From contig NZ_PNOS01000011.1 in the NCBI RefSeq assembly GCF_002869745.1, positions 1 to 64,000 on the forward strand: a DNA stretch of 64,000 nt. The letters run 5' to 3'. Numbering within the stretch: the first letter of the stretch is position 1; every line of letters begins with the position of its first letter. This DNA is from Oceaniglobus roseus. GTDB taxonomy: Bacteria > Pseudomonadota > Alphaproteobacteria > Rhodobacterales > Rhodobacteraceae. The notes under the pieces were generated by a model. It was not told the origin of the DNA. It was given only the letters and a program-made list of their open reading frames with translations, and ran no database searches. This document shows positions 13,117 through 21,826 of the stretch, piece after piece. The translations under genes were made by a program, and so were the position numbers.

Positions 13117-14444
13117 ACCGCGCCGTGATCCGTCGCCGCCTCGAAGGCGGCGGCGATGCTCAGCACCGTGGCCTCGTCCCCGTGCCGCCCGACGATCTGG
13201 AGGCCGAGGGGCAGGCCTCCGGCAAATCCCATGGGCACCGAGATCGCCGGGTGGCCGGTCAGGTTGAACGGGATCGTGCGCATGGGGGTCCAGAGCGGCT
13301 TGCCGGGCTGGAAGGCCGCGAAGGGCGGCGCCGGGGTGAGGGTCGTCGGCAGGATCAGCGCGGCGTGTTCCGTCAGCAGGGCGTCGACGAGGTGGCGCAG
13401 GTCTGCGGCAGCGGCGCGGGCGGATTCGATCCGCCCGGGCGGAATGTCGGCGCCCCCGGCGAGGCTGGCGCGGGCCATCGGGCCGCAGGCGGCGGGGTCC
13501 ACGGCGATGGCGGCACCGTGCAGCAGGTATCCCTCGGACAGGATCAGGTCTGAACCGGCGGCTTCGAGCGGCGCATAGTCCGGCAGGTCGACGATGCGCA
13601 CCGCCGCGCCGCAGAGGCTGAGCGCGGAGGCGGCCTCGTCCAGCAGCGGCACCAGCGCCCCGTCCGCAGCGTCGTCCCCGGCCCAGCCGCGCCCATAGGC
13701 GAGGGCGAGACCTGCGATCCCGCCGGGCTCTGCCCGATCCCGCCCCGCGAGCACGGCGAAGGCCGTCGCCGCATCGCCCACCGTGCGCGCGATCACCCCG
13801 GCGTGGTCGAGCGTGGGTGAGAGCGGCATCACGTCGTCGAGCGGGAGCGCGCCGAAGGACGGCTTCAACCCCACGACGCCGCAATAAGCGGCGGGGCTGC
13901 GCACCGAGCCGCCGGTGTCGGTGCCGAGCGCGAAACGGACCATTCCCGCGGCCACGGCAGCGGCAGAGCCGGAGGAAGAGCCGCCGGTGACGTGGGCCGC
14001 GTTCCAGGGATTGACCGGCTGCGGATAGAGCGCACCGGTGTCCGGGCCCACCGTCGCAAGCTCGTAGGTGGCGACGAGGCCGAGGGGGATCGCCCCCGCG
14101 GCACGCAGCCGCGCGACCAGGGTGCAGTCGGCGGCGGCGATGCGCGCGCCATGGAGACGGGAGCCGAAGCGCACCGGACAGCCGGCCACGTCCATCAGGT
14201 CCTTCACCGCGAAGGGGATGCCATGGAGCGGCCCGAGTTCGTCGCCGTCCGCCATCTGGCGGTCGGCCAGGGCGGCCGCGTCCAGCGCCTCCTCCCGCGC
14301 GAGGTGGACGAAGGCGCCGATGCGCGGATCCCGCTCGGCGATGCGCTCCAGCTGGGCGGTGACAAGCGCCGTGGCGGTCAGGGTGCCGTCGCGCAGCCGC
14401 GCCCCCGCCTCGGCCAGCGACAGGTCGGCGGGGTGGCGGATCAC
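13098..14444 (-). CDS. Amidase (amidase signature family)
   Basis: A 448-residue AS-family amidohydrolase. The Ser-cis-Ser-Lys catalytic set is seen as Lys at about residue 81 in FAVKDLMD, the serine loop GGSSSGSAAAVAAG, and the acylated serine in GTDTGGSVRSPAAYCG. Such enzymes hydrolyse amides or carbamates; the substrate cannot be read from sequence. It is the last gene of the long minus-strand catabolic run. Its GTG start overlaps the stop of the RraA-like gene by four bases, which implies translational coupling. Confidence 0.88.
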   Translation of the reverse strand: MIRHPADLSLAEAGARLRDGTLTATALVTAQLERIAERDPRIGAFVHLAREEALDAAALADRQMADGDELGPLHGIPFAVKDLMDVAGCPVRFGSRLHGARIAAADCTLVARLRAAGAIPLGLVATYELATVGPDTGALYPQPVNPWNAAHVTGGSSSGSAAAVAAGMVRFALGTDTGGSVRSPAAYCGVVGLKPSFGALPLDDVMPLSPTLDHAGVIARTVGDAATAFAVLAGRDRAEPGGIAGLALAYGRGWAGDDAADGALVPLLDEAASALSLCGAAVRIVDLPDYAPLEAAGSDLILSEGYLLHGAAIAVDPAACGPMARASLAGGADIPPGRIESARAAAADLRHLVDALLTEHAALILPTTLTPAPPFAAFQPGKPLWTPMRTIPFNLTGHPAISVPMGFAGGLPLGLQIVGRHGDEATVLSIAAAFEAATDHGAVQPAGC

Positions 14445-15136
14445 GTGCGCGCCTTCTCGAAGGCCGCCCAGGCCGCCTCGAACGCCGCGAAATCGAAACC
14501 CTCGGCGCGGGCCGGGCCGAGGACCAGCAGCTCGGTCCGCTGCATCTTCTCGACGGCGCCCGCCAGCCCGTCGGCCACCTCGGGCGGGATCACCACGGCG
14601 CCGTGGCGGTCGGCGTGGACCAGATCGCCCGGCGCGACGCTCAGCCCGAAGACCTTCACCGGCACGTCGAGCGCGGTGACATGGACGAAGCCGTGGCTGG
14701 GTCCGACCGAACCCGCGATCACCGGGAAGTCCGGCGCCAGGTCGCCGAGGTCGCGCATGACGCCGTTGGTCAGCGCGCCCGACAGACCGAAGCCCTTGTG
14801 GATCGTCGTGTTCACCTCGCCCCAGAAGGCGCCGATCGCGTTCGGGAAATCCTCGTCCTCGACCACTGCGACGGAGGGCCTCGGCGCCTCGGCCATTGCC
14901 TTGTAATAGGCCATGCGGCGGGCGCGGATGGCGTCGGGCGCCTCCTGCGGCGGGGCGAGGGCGGCGATGCGGGCGGTGACGGCATAGCCGACGATTGCCG
15001 GTGCGGAGGGGTCGGAGGACAGCATCGTGCCGCGGGTGAAGCGGTTGAAGCCGCGCTTTCCCTGCGCCACCTCGATGGCGTTGCACACGGTGGGGGTGTC
15101 GACGCTTCGCAGCAGCGTCAGAAGGGCGTCATCCAT
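14441..15136 (-). CDS. RraA-like aldolase/decarboxylase family protein
   Basis: A 231-residue protein of the RraA/HMG-aldolase fold. Family features are GYAVTARI near residue 50, FWGEVNTTIHKGFGLSGALTNG with the Gly-rich metal-binding stretch, the segment NGVMRDLGDL, and GDLVHADRHGAVVIPPEVAD. Members are 4-hydroxy-4-methyl-2-oxoglutarate aldolases, oxaloacetate decarboxylases or RNase E regulators. In this operon a lyase step on a keto acid is more likely. The start overlaps the upstream hydrolase gene by eight bases. Confidence 0.8.
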   Translation of the reverse strand: MDDALLTLLRSVDTPTVCNAIEVAQGKRGFNRFTRGTMLSSDPSAPAIVGYAVTARIAALAPPQEAPDAIRARRMAYYKAMAEAPRPSVAVVEDEDFPNAIGAFWGEVNTTIHKGFGLSGALTNGVMRDLGDLAPDFPVIAGSVGPSHGFVHVTALDVPVKVFGLSVAPGDLVHADRHGAVVIPPEVADGLAGAVEKMQRTELLVLGPARAEGFDFAAFEAAWAAFEKART

Positions 15137-15830
15137 CCAGTCTCTCCAGCCAGTCCGCCAGCGCGGCGGTGGTTTCTTCGGGGTTTTCGAGGGTCGGCAT
15201 GTGCCCGGCGTTTTCGATCACCACCAAGCGGCTGCCGGGGATCAGGCCGTGCATCATCTCGTGCCGCGCCACGGGGCAGAGCGCGTCGTCGCGGCCGCAG
15301 AGGACGAGGGTCGGGCAGGCGATGCGGCTCAGATGCTCGCTCTGGTCGATGCGGTTCTGAAGGGCGTGGGACTGGGCGATGAAGGTCCCGGGGCCGAGCG
15401 CGCGGGCCATGTCCATGCAGAGGTCGAGGATCGCGGCGCGGTGCGGGCTGTCGGTCAGGTAGTTCGGCTTCATCTCGTCCCGCATCACCGCGGTGAGCCC
15501 GCCCGCCTGCACCCGCGCGATCTGCGCGTCGCGGGTGCGGCTCGTGGCCTCGGGTTCGGCCAGGGGGTTGGTGTCGAGCAGGGCAAGGCCCGCGATCCGC
15601 CCGGGTGCGAGGCGCGCCATGGCCATCGCCACGATGCCGCCCATGCTGAGGCCCGCCAGCGCGAAGCGGGGCGGCGCGTGGGCAAGCACCGCCTCGGCCA
15701 GAGCGTCGATCCGGTCGGCGCCGGTGAGCGGCGCGCAATGGACGGCGCGGCGGGCCGAGAAGGCGGCGATCTGCGGCGCGAAGAGGCGCGCGTCGCACAT
15801 CATGCCGGGCAGGAGGACGAGGGGGATCAT
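15129..15830 (-). CDS. Alpha/beta hydrolase
   Basis: A 233-residue cytoplasmic serine hydrolase. The nucleophile elbow GLSMGG is at about residue 61, the acid lies in the CGRDDALCP stretch, and the catalytic His is in ENAGHMP near the C-terminus. The short lid and length match esterases and lactonases of carboxylic ester/enol-lactone type. The ATG overlaps the stop of the MetE-like gene (ATGA). The substrate is unknown; an ester or lactone intermediate of the region A pathway is inferred. Confidence 0.85.
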   Translation of the reverse strand: MIPLVLLPGMMCDARLFAPQIAAFSARRAVHCAPLTGADRIDALAEAVLAHAPPRFALAGLSMGGIVAMAMARLAPGRIAGLALLDTNPLAEPEATSRTRDAQIARVQAGGLTAVMRDEMKPNYLTDSPHRAAILDLCMDMARALGPGTFIAQSHALQNRIDQSEHLSRIACPTLVLCGRDDALCPVARHEMMHGLIPGSRLVVIENAGHMPTLENPEETTAALADWLERLDG

Positions 15831-16948
15831 GCCGTCTTCTTCGCGCCTTCCGAAAGCGCCGCGAGCTTGGCATAGGCGATGTCGGGATCGACCGCGCCGA
15901 AGCCCGCGAAGGTGCCGAAGCCGCAGTCCGACCCGCCGATCACCCGGTCCTGCCCGACGATATCGGCGAAATTGGCGAGGCGCTGCGCGATCAGGTCGGG
16001 GTGTTCGACGAAGTTCGTCGTGGTGTCGAGCACGCCGGGCACCAGGATGCGGTCCTCGGGAATGTCGGCCTTGCGGTCGCGGAACACGGTCCATTCGTGG
16101 CCGTGGCGGGGGTTGGAGGTTTCGAACAGGACGTAACGCGCCTTCGCGCCCATCAGCGTGTCGAACATCTTCGCCATGGGTATGTCGCAGACGTGGGGGC
16201 CTTCGTAGTTGCCCCAGCAGATGTGGATGCGCACCTTCTCCTGCGGCACGTCCGACAGCGCGTGGTTCAGCGCCTCGACGTGGGAGGCGGCGACCTTCAC
16301 GAAATCCTCGTCCGAAAGGTCGGTGAACAGCATGTGGCGGGAGAGCGCGAGGTCGGGGCAGTCGATCTGGAGGTCGAGCCCCGCGGCGACGATGGTCTCG
16401 TACTCCGCCTTCATCGCGTCGGCCAGGGCGGCGAGATAGGCCTCCCGCGTGGGGTAGAAGTCGTTCTGCAGGAACAGCGAGATCACGCCGGGGGAGGCCG
16501 CGTTCATGAAACCGCGCTGTGCCCCGTGTTCGGCTATGGCGGCCTTGAGGTTGGCGATGTCCTTCTCCAACTCGCCCTGGCCCTTCGAGCGGACCTCGCC
16601 CACGCACATCGGTCGGGCGTACTGCGGGGTGCCGCCGGATTTGGCGATGCGCTCGAGGAAGGAGGGGAACAGCTTCAGGTCGGCCGGCGCGCGGCGCGGG
16701 CTGTCGCCGTCGAAGCCGGTGTAGCGGTCCTTGACATAGGTGGCGTAGCTGATCTTCGAGGTCTCGCCGTCCGAGACGATGTCGACCCCGGCCTCGACCT
16801 GGCGGCGCACGGTTTCCGAGACGGCGGCGGTCATGCAGGCGTCGAAGGCGGCCTCGTCGTGGGGCTCCCGCCGCTCGCGGGCGAAGATGAAGTCGACCAC
16901 CTCCTGGCTGCGGGGCAGGGAGCCGACATGGGTCGTCAGGTGGGGCAT
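15827..16948 (-). CDS. Cobalamin-independent methionine synthase-like protein (MetE C-terminal family)
   Basis: A 373-residue protein of the MetE C-terminal/UROD barrel. It begins with THVGSLPRS and contains the zinc-site elements ICWGNYEGPHVCD and GGSDCGFGTFAG. Short MetE-like proteins include core methionine synthases and zinc-dependent thiol alkyltransferases such as epoxyalkane:CoM transferase. Because it lies inside a catabolic run, a demethylation or thiol-transfer step is possible; this is inference. AAAGGA precedes the ATG. Confidence 0.8.
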   Translation of the reverse strand: MPHLTTHVGSLPRSQEVVDFIFARERREPHDEAAFDACMTAAVSETVRRQVEAGVDIVSDGETSKISYATYVKDRYTGFDGDSPRRAPADLKLFPSFLERIAKSGGTPQYARPMCVGEVRSKGQGELEKDIANLKAAIAEHGAQRGFMNAASPGVISLFLQNDFYPTREAYLAALADAMKAEYETIVAAGLDLQIDCPDLALSRHMLFTDLSDEDFVKVAASHVEALNHALSDVPQEKVRIHICWGNYEGPHVCDIPMAKMFDTLMGAKARYVLFETSNPRHGHEWTVFRDRKADIPEDRILVPGVLDTTTNFVEHPDLIAQRLANFADIVGQDRVIGGSDCGFGTFAGFGAVDPDIAYAKLAALSEGAKKTA

Positions 16949-16964
16949 GGTGTGGTCCTTTCGG

Positions 16965-17933
16965 TCATGGCTTGAGCTGCACGAGACGGTTGCCGCTCCA
17001 GACGAAGGGGGCGTCGCAGTCCGTCTCGCCGCAGATGCTGTAGGTGCCGTCGAGCTTCAGGCCCAGGCCTCCGGAAGGCAGCGCCACGAAGGTCAGGGCC
17101 GTGCCCAGCATGTGAATCGGGTCGCCATAGCCGCGGGAGGAGGCGAAGACGTCGAGCGAACAGTTCGCGGCGCCGCAGAAAAGGCGGCTCGTTCGGCCCG
17201 CGCACTGGACGCCGCCCCAGTCCATCACCACGTCCGGCGCGCCGTCGCCGTCGAGATCGCCTGCCTGCAGCGCATCGGGGGAAATCGTGGCGCGGCCCTC
17301 GCATTTCGCATCGGCGTGGGCCTGGATCTGGGACGGCAGGGCGAAGGCTCCGCCTTGCGGAGAGGGGAGCGCAGGCGGTGCGGCCGGTGGGGCGGCGATG
17401 CCCGGAGGTGGCGCCTCTCCGGCCGCGACCCAGGCCGCGCCGCAGTAGGCCTGCGCCGCGTCCAGCGCCGCCCCGAGGCCCGCGACTGGGATCTCCCAGG
17501 CGGCCTCGGTGCCGACCTGCATCACCAGCCGGGATGCGGACCGCAGGGCGGCGAGCATGGGGTCGCCCATGCTAAGCGCGACCTGCCAGGCCTCGTCCAT
17601 TCCGTTCCAGCGAAGGGGCGGCAGGCGATAGCCGGTCTGGTCCACGAGCAGCAGGATATCCGCACGCTCCGCCCCCGACGCGCGCACGAGCGCATCGCCG
17701 GCGCCGATCAGGACCTGCCAGGGCGGCGCGTGGGTATAGTCGGGCCACATCCGGTCCGCCGGAAGTGGGTTCTGCACCGAACGCGCCGCGCAGTCGAAGA
17801 CCAGGGGAAGCCCGGAATAGAGAGCCGTGCCGATCGCATAGCCGCCGTCGTCGGACAGCTCGGCCTGCCAGCCCTGCGCCGCGAGCCGCCCTGCCGCAGT
17901 CAGCAGCAGGGCGAAAAGGAGGCTCCCCCGCAC
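16965..17933 (-). CDS. Secreted protein of unknown function
   Basis: 322 residues with a signal peptide (hydrophobic stretch SLLFALLLTAAG, cleavage near LAA-QG). I do not recognise a family. There is a Pro/Ala-rich linker at about 170-195 and a segment GDLDGDGAPDVVMDWGG like an FG-GAP/calcium-binding DxDGDG repeat. Several cysteines (VQCAG, LFCGAANC, CGETDCD) suggest disulfides in the periplasm. The GTG start lies one base after the bicupin stop, so it is in the same transcript although it looks unlike a catabolic enzyme. Confidence 0.7.
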   Translation of the reverse strand: MRGSLLFALLLTAAGRLAAQGWQAELSDDGGYAIGTALYSGLPLVFDCAARSVQNPLPADRMWPDYTHAPPWQVLIGAGDALVRASGAERADILLLVDQTGYRLPPLRWNGMDEAWQVALSMGDPMLAALRSASRLVMQVGTEAAWEIPVAGLGAALDAAQAYCGAAWVAAGEAPPPGIAAPPAAPPALPSPQGGAFALPSQIQAHADAKCEGRATISPDALQAGDLDGDGAPDVVMDWGGVQCAGRTSRLFCGAANCSLDVFASSRGYGDPIHMLGTALTFVALPSGGLGLKLDGTYSICGETDCDAPFVWSGNRLVQLKP

Positions 17934-17934
17934 C

Positions 17935-18900
17935 TCAGCCCTTCCAGGTCGGACCGGCGGGATCGTCGGTGGCGACGACGTGGAACAGCGAGGCGTGGCC
18001 GGTCATCGCGGGCAGGGCGTTGTGGGGCAGGTCGGCGGGCACCGACATGGTGTCGCCGGGATTGAGCACGGCCGAGCCGTCGGGCCAGCTGACCCGCCAG
18101 TGGCCTTTTACCGGCATCAGCACCGAGGGGCGGTCGTGGCTGTGCATCTCCTCCGTGGCCGAGGCGCGGGTAAGGAAGTCGACCTCGAAACCGGGGCGGT
18201 CGCGCAGCATGCCGTTCTCGCCGATCACCTTGACCGGGCGCTTGCCCGCGAGCGAGACCATGTCCTGGTAGCGGGCGACGTGGTTCGGCACAACCTCGGC
18301 CGGTTCCGGCTCGGGGAAGGCCTTCAGCTCCTCCTCGCTCAGCACCGGCATCGGGCCGACCCCCTCGGGCAGCTGCTGGCCCTTCCGCGTGTCGTAAAGC
18401 TTCTGGTTCGCCCCCAGCACCAGGCCGTGGGCTTTCGCATCCTCGATCACCTGCGGCGCCCAGATGACGCCGCCCCCGGCATCGTCGCCGCCGAGGATCG
18501 CCATGATCATCCCGTAATCGGTTCCGATGTTCTCGAACCCGCGGAAGATGCCAGTGGGGATGTTGATGATGTCGCCTTCCTCCAGCACCACCTCGCCCGC
18601 GGTGCCCCAGCGGCCCCAGAAGAAGCGCCAGCGCCCCGAGAGCACGAAGAACACCTCGGCCGTGCGATGGGAGTGGAGCGAGTTGCGGCACTTCGGCGGC
18701 TGGCCCGCGGCGCCGATGTTGAAGCCGTGGGGCAGGGCGATGTGGACGTGCTGGTCGGCGGATTCCGAGACGCCGCCGCCGATGATGGTGAAGTTCTCCT
18801 TCTGGTCCGAGCCCGGGGTGTGGGCGTCGATGAAGGCGGTCTTGCAGGGCTGAAGGTCGCCGTAGCGGACGATGCGGGCTTCCATTTCTGCGGGGGTCAT
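17935..18900 (-). CDS. Bicupin domain protein
   Basis: 321 residues with two cupin barrels. The first (about 50-140) has the metal-binding pattern NSLHSHRTAEVFFVLSG followed by GDIINIPTGIFRGFEN. The second (about 235-315) has EEMHSHDRPSVLMPVKG and GDTMSVPADLPHNA. The histidines and glutamates expected to bind Fe or Mn are present in the first barrel. Bicupins include gentisate-type dioxygenases and isomerases; which applies is unknown. It is co-directional with the tandem SnoaL gene upstream (46-base gap). Confidence 0.8.
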   Translation of the reverse strand: MTPAEMEARIVRYGDLQPCKTAFIDAHTPGSDQKENFTIIGGGVSESADQHVHIALPHGFNIGAAGQPPKCRNSLHSHRTAEVFFVLSGRWRFFWGRWGTAGEVVLEEGDIINIPTGIFRGFENIGTDYGMIMAILGGDDAGGGVIWAPQVIEDAKAHGLVLGANQKLYDTRKGQQLPEGVGPMPVLSEEELKAFPEPEPAEVVPNHVARYQDMVSLAGKRPVKVIGENGMLRDRPGFEVDFLTRASATEEMHSHDRPSVLMPVKGHWRVSWPDGSAVLNPGDTMSVPADLPHNALPAMTGHASLFHVVATDDPAGPTWKG

Positions 18901-18946
18901 TCCGGTCCTCGATCCTGTGTCCTGAGGGTGTGCCTGGCGCCGCGGG

Positions 18947-19924
18947 TCAGTCCGCGGCGCCGGTGTGAAGGTGGATCTGCTTCCAGATCGCCACCTCGTC
19001 GATCAGCGTGAATTCGCGCCGGAGGCCCCATGGCCCCCATTCGGCGTGTGTGATGCCCATGACGTGCACCTCGGCTCCGGTGGGCGCGCCGAAATGGCCC
19101 GGCCCCGCATGGGGCCCGGTCAGCGACCAGCGGACGGCGGCGCGGTGGGGCGTGCCGGGGTCGACGCGGCCGATGCGGTGGTGCACGGCGAAGCGCGCGG
19201 TCGGGAAGGAGGAGCGCAGCCGCATCCAGTCGGTCTCGGCGAAGTCCCAGGACCAGCCGCCGCGCGACCCCCAGTGTTCGGTCCTCACGGCACGGTCGTA
19301 TTCGGCGCGGATGACCGAGAACTCCTTGTCCATCATCCGGGTCAGGATGTCGGCCAGCCGCCGGCCCCATTCGTTGTCGTTGCCGGTGCCGCTGTAGGGC
19401 CCCTGCACGTCGTGGTCGGGGTGGAAGGGGCGGACGCATCTTTCCGGCCCGCCCTCGGCGCGGATCTGGCTCCGCGCGTGGTCGGACGGGTCGATGCCAA
19501 GCTGGCGCGCGATGCCGCCGACGTCGCGGATCAGCCATTCGTCGTCGATCACGTCGTTCCGGGCCGCGCAGTCGGCGATGGCGCGGATCTCGAACCGTTT
19601 GCCGGTCGGCGCGCCGAAGGCGCCGTGGCCGGTGTGGGTGCCGGTGGTAAGGATCCGGTGGGAAGACAGGAAGCCCTCGTCCTCGTTACCCGACCAGATC
19701 ACGTCCTCGCCCAGAAGCTGGCGGTCGGGAAACTCGGCCAGGGTGGCAAGCGTGCCGTCGATCACGCCCGCGTTGCCGCGCACGAGGCCCGAGGGAAAGC
19801 GCATCGGGATGTCGGGCGCGTAGTAGTGGTGCAGGGTGTCGAGCCCGCGATCCTCCCAGATCTCCTTCGTGATCTTCAGGATATAGTCCGGCAGGTCGGT
19901 GAACCGGTTCGAAAAGCCCTTCAT
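18947..19924 (-). CDS. Tandem SnoaL-like (NTF2-fold) protein
   Basis: 325 residues forming two SnoaL-like ester-cyclase/NTF2 domains. Domain 1 (about 15-150) has VIWSGNEDEGF, the family loop GAPTGKRFEIRA and the catalytic-type DDEWLIRDV. Domain 2 (about 185-320) repeats the loop as GAPTGAEVHVMG. It is a paralogue of the protein at 29268-30431, with which it shares IWSGNED and a GIDPSDHA/GLDPHGFA segment. SnoaL folds catalyse cyclisations, isomerisations or hydrolyses on small pockets; no substrate is known here. Confidence 0.8.
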   Translation of the reverse strand: MKGFSNRFTDLPDYILKITKEIWEDRGLDTLHHYYAPDIPMRFPSGLVRGNAGVIDGTLATLAEFPDRQLLGEDVIWSGNEDEGFLSSHRILTTGTHTGHGAFGAPTGKRFEIRAIADCAARNDVIDDEWLIRDVGGIARQLGIDPSDHARSQIRAEGGPERCVRPFHPDHDVQGPYSGTGNDNEWGRRLADILTRMMDKEFSVIRAEYDRAVRTEHWGSRGGWSWDFAETDWMRLRSSFPTARFAVHHRIGRVDPGTPHRAAVRWSLTGPHAGPGHFGAPTGAEVHVMGITHAEWGPWGLRREFTLIDEVAIWKQIHLHTGAAD

Positions 19925-20054
19925 GGCTGCTGTCCCGTCTGGAGTGGTGTCCGCTTGCGGCGGCCCGGCGCGGCCGGGCGGCCGGGGGTGGTCACGGTGC
20001 GTGCCGCGTGCCGGCCAACGGCGGGACGCGGCGGAACGAGGGCGAGACCGTCCA

Positions 20055-21071
20055 TCACGCGCCCTCCGCCTTCCGGGAGGAGCGGCGGACGATCAGCGCG
20101 CCGTCCAGCACCACGCGTTCGGGCGCCGCGTCGCGGTCGTCGATCCGGCGCAGCAGGGTCTCCACCGTCTGGGCGATCATCCGGTCGAGCGGCTGGCGAT
20201 AGCTCGTCAGGTCGTAGGCCGGCCATGCGGCGATGGGGGTGTCGTCGAAGCCCGCCACGGCCACGTCCTCGGGGATGCGCAGGCCCAGCTTGAAACGGAT
20301 CGCGTCCATCACCGCGAAGGCCATGTGGTCGTTGCAGACGAAGACGGCCTCGGGGCGGTCGGCGCCCGCGAACATCTCCAGCGCCGCGGCCCGGGCGCCG
20401 CCGTATTCGAAGTTGCCGACCTCGCGGGCGGCGGGGGTCAGTCCCGCCTCCCGCAGCCCTTCGCGGAACCCCGCCTCGCGGTCGATCTGGGTCGAGGCCT
20501 CTTCCATCCCGGCGATATAGCCAATCCGCCGCAGGCCCTGCGCGGTCAGGTGGCGCGCGATCTCGCGCCCGCCCTGCCGGTTGTCGGTCGTGACCGAGCA
20601 CATGCGCGCGTCGTCCTGTTCGCGGTTGAACAGCACCACCGGGATGCCGCTTTCGTGGCAGCGCTTCGCCAGCACCGAGGAGAGCGACACCGAGGCCAGC
20701 ACGAGGCCGTCCACCTGGTAGTCGAGGATCTCCTTCATCACGTCCTCCACGTCGCCCACGGTGGGGGCCGACATGAAGACGAGCACGTGGTAGCCCTCGC
20801 GCTGGAGCGCGACCGACAGCGCCTCGACCGCGTGGGGATAGAACTGGTTGTCGAGATAGGCGACGACGAGGCCGATGATGCGGCTCCGGCCCGTGATCAT
20901 CGCGCGGGCCAGCACGTTCGGGCGATAGCCGAGCTCTTCCGCCGCGCGGTGCACCTTCTCGCGCGTCGCCTTCGACACGCTCGCGCCCGGCGTGAACACC
21001 CGGCTGACCGCCGACTGGCTGACCCCGGCGCGCCGCGCGACCTCCAGCGATGTGACCCGTTCCCCCGCCAT
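20055..21071 (-). CDS. LacI-family transcriptional regulator
   Basis: A 338-residue repressor. The N-terminal helix-turn-helix (about 6-26) reads VTSLEVARRAGVSQSAVSRV, followed by the hinge segment with GYRPNVLARAM. The periplasmic-binding-type effector domain (about 60-330) includes GLVVAYLDNQFYP and DVAVAGFDDTP. It lies inside the catabolic run, its ATG touching the SDR stop. Three LacI-type palindromes in this window (11743, 28069, 29203) are its likely operators, with an early pathway compound as inducer. The gap 19925-20054 shows no gene. Confidence 0.9.
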   Translation of the reverse strand: MAGERVTSLEVARRAGVSQSAVSRVFTPGASVSKATREKVHRAAEELGYRPNVLARAMITGRSRIIGLVVAYLDNQFYPHAVEALSVALQREGYHVLVFMSAPTVGDVEDVMKEILDYQVDGLVLASVSLSSVLAKRCHESGIPVVLFNREQDDARMCSVTTDNRQGGREIARHLTAQGLRRIGYIAGMEEASTQIDREAGFREGLREAGLTPAAREVGNFEYGGARAAALEMFAGADRPEAVFVCNDHMAFAVMDAIRFKLGLRIPEDVAVAGFDDTPIAAWPAYDLTSYRQPLDRMIAQTVETLLRRIDDRDAAPERVVLDGALIVRRSSRKAEGA

Positions 21072-21826
21072 CAGTCGGCTGTCCAGCCCCCGTCGATCAG
21101 CAGCGACGTGCCCGTGACCAGCGCCGCGGCGTCGGAGGCGAGGTAGAGCACGCCACCCATTATGTCCTCGACCTCGCCCGTGCGTCCGAGCTTGATCTTC
21201 TCCGAGATCCAGGCGACGCGCTCGGGGTTGTCGAAGGTGGCCTCGGTCAGCGGCGTGCGGATGAAGGTGGGGCAGAGGGTGTTGATGCGGATCCGGCGCG
21301 GGCCCCATTCGATCGCCATGGCCTTCACCATGCCTTCGAGCCCGTGCTTCGAGGCGCAGTAGACCGCGCGGTCGATCCCGCCGACATGGCCCATCTGGCT
21401 GCTGATGTGGATGATGGACCCGCCCCGTTCCGGCATCCGCTTCGCCGCCTCGACCGAGAGGAAGAAGGCCGCGCGCAGGTTCACGTCCATGACCGCGTCG
21501 TAGTCCGCGGGCTTCGTGTCGAGCGCCGCGGAATGGCGGGCGAGGCCCGCGGCGTTCACGAGGACGTCGAGCCTGCGCTCGCCCAGCGCGGCGGGCAGGG
21601 CGTCGATGTCGGCGATGTCGAGCGGCAGCGCCTCGGCCGACCAGCCCTCGGCCTGCATCTCGGCCACCGTGCCCTCCAGCCGCCCGGCGCCGCGGGCGGC
21701 GCAGATCACGTGCGCCCCCGCCTCGGCCAGCGCCACGGCACAGCCGAGCCCGATCCCGGACGAGGCCCCGGTGACGAGCGCGGTGCGCCCGTCGAGCCGG
21801 AAGGAGGGAGGCTTCGGCAGCGTCAT
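21071..21826 (-). CDS. Short-chain dehydrogenase/reductase (region A)
   Basis: A 251-residue classical SDR. The cofactor motif TGASSGIG is at about 19-26, NAAG at about 90, the catalytic Ser in IIHISSQMG and the YCASKHG catalytic Tyr-Lys pair near 155-160; it ends with the usual [13 protein letters not shown]. It probably oxidises or reduces a hydroxyl of the substrate with NAD(P). It overlaps the HisD-family gene by four bases upstream and touches the LacI gene downstream, so all three are translationally linked. Confidence 0.9.
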   Translation of the reverse strand: MTLPKPPSFRLDGRTALVTGASSGIGLGCAVALAEAGAHVICAARGAGRLEGTVAEMQAEGWSAEALPLDIADIDALPAALGERRLDVLVNAAGLARHSAALDTKPADYDAVMDVNLRAAFFLSVEAAKRMPERGGSIIHISSQMGHVGGIDRAVYCASKHGLEGMVKAMAIEWGPRRIRINTLCPTFIRTPLTEATFDNPERVAWISEKIKLGRTGEVEDIMGGVLYLASDAAALVTGTSLLIDGGWTAD

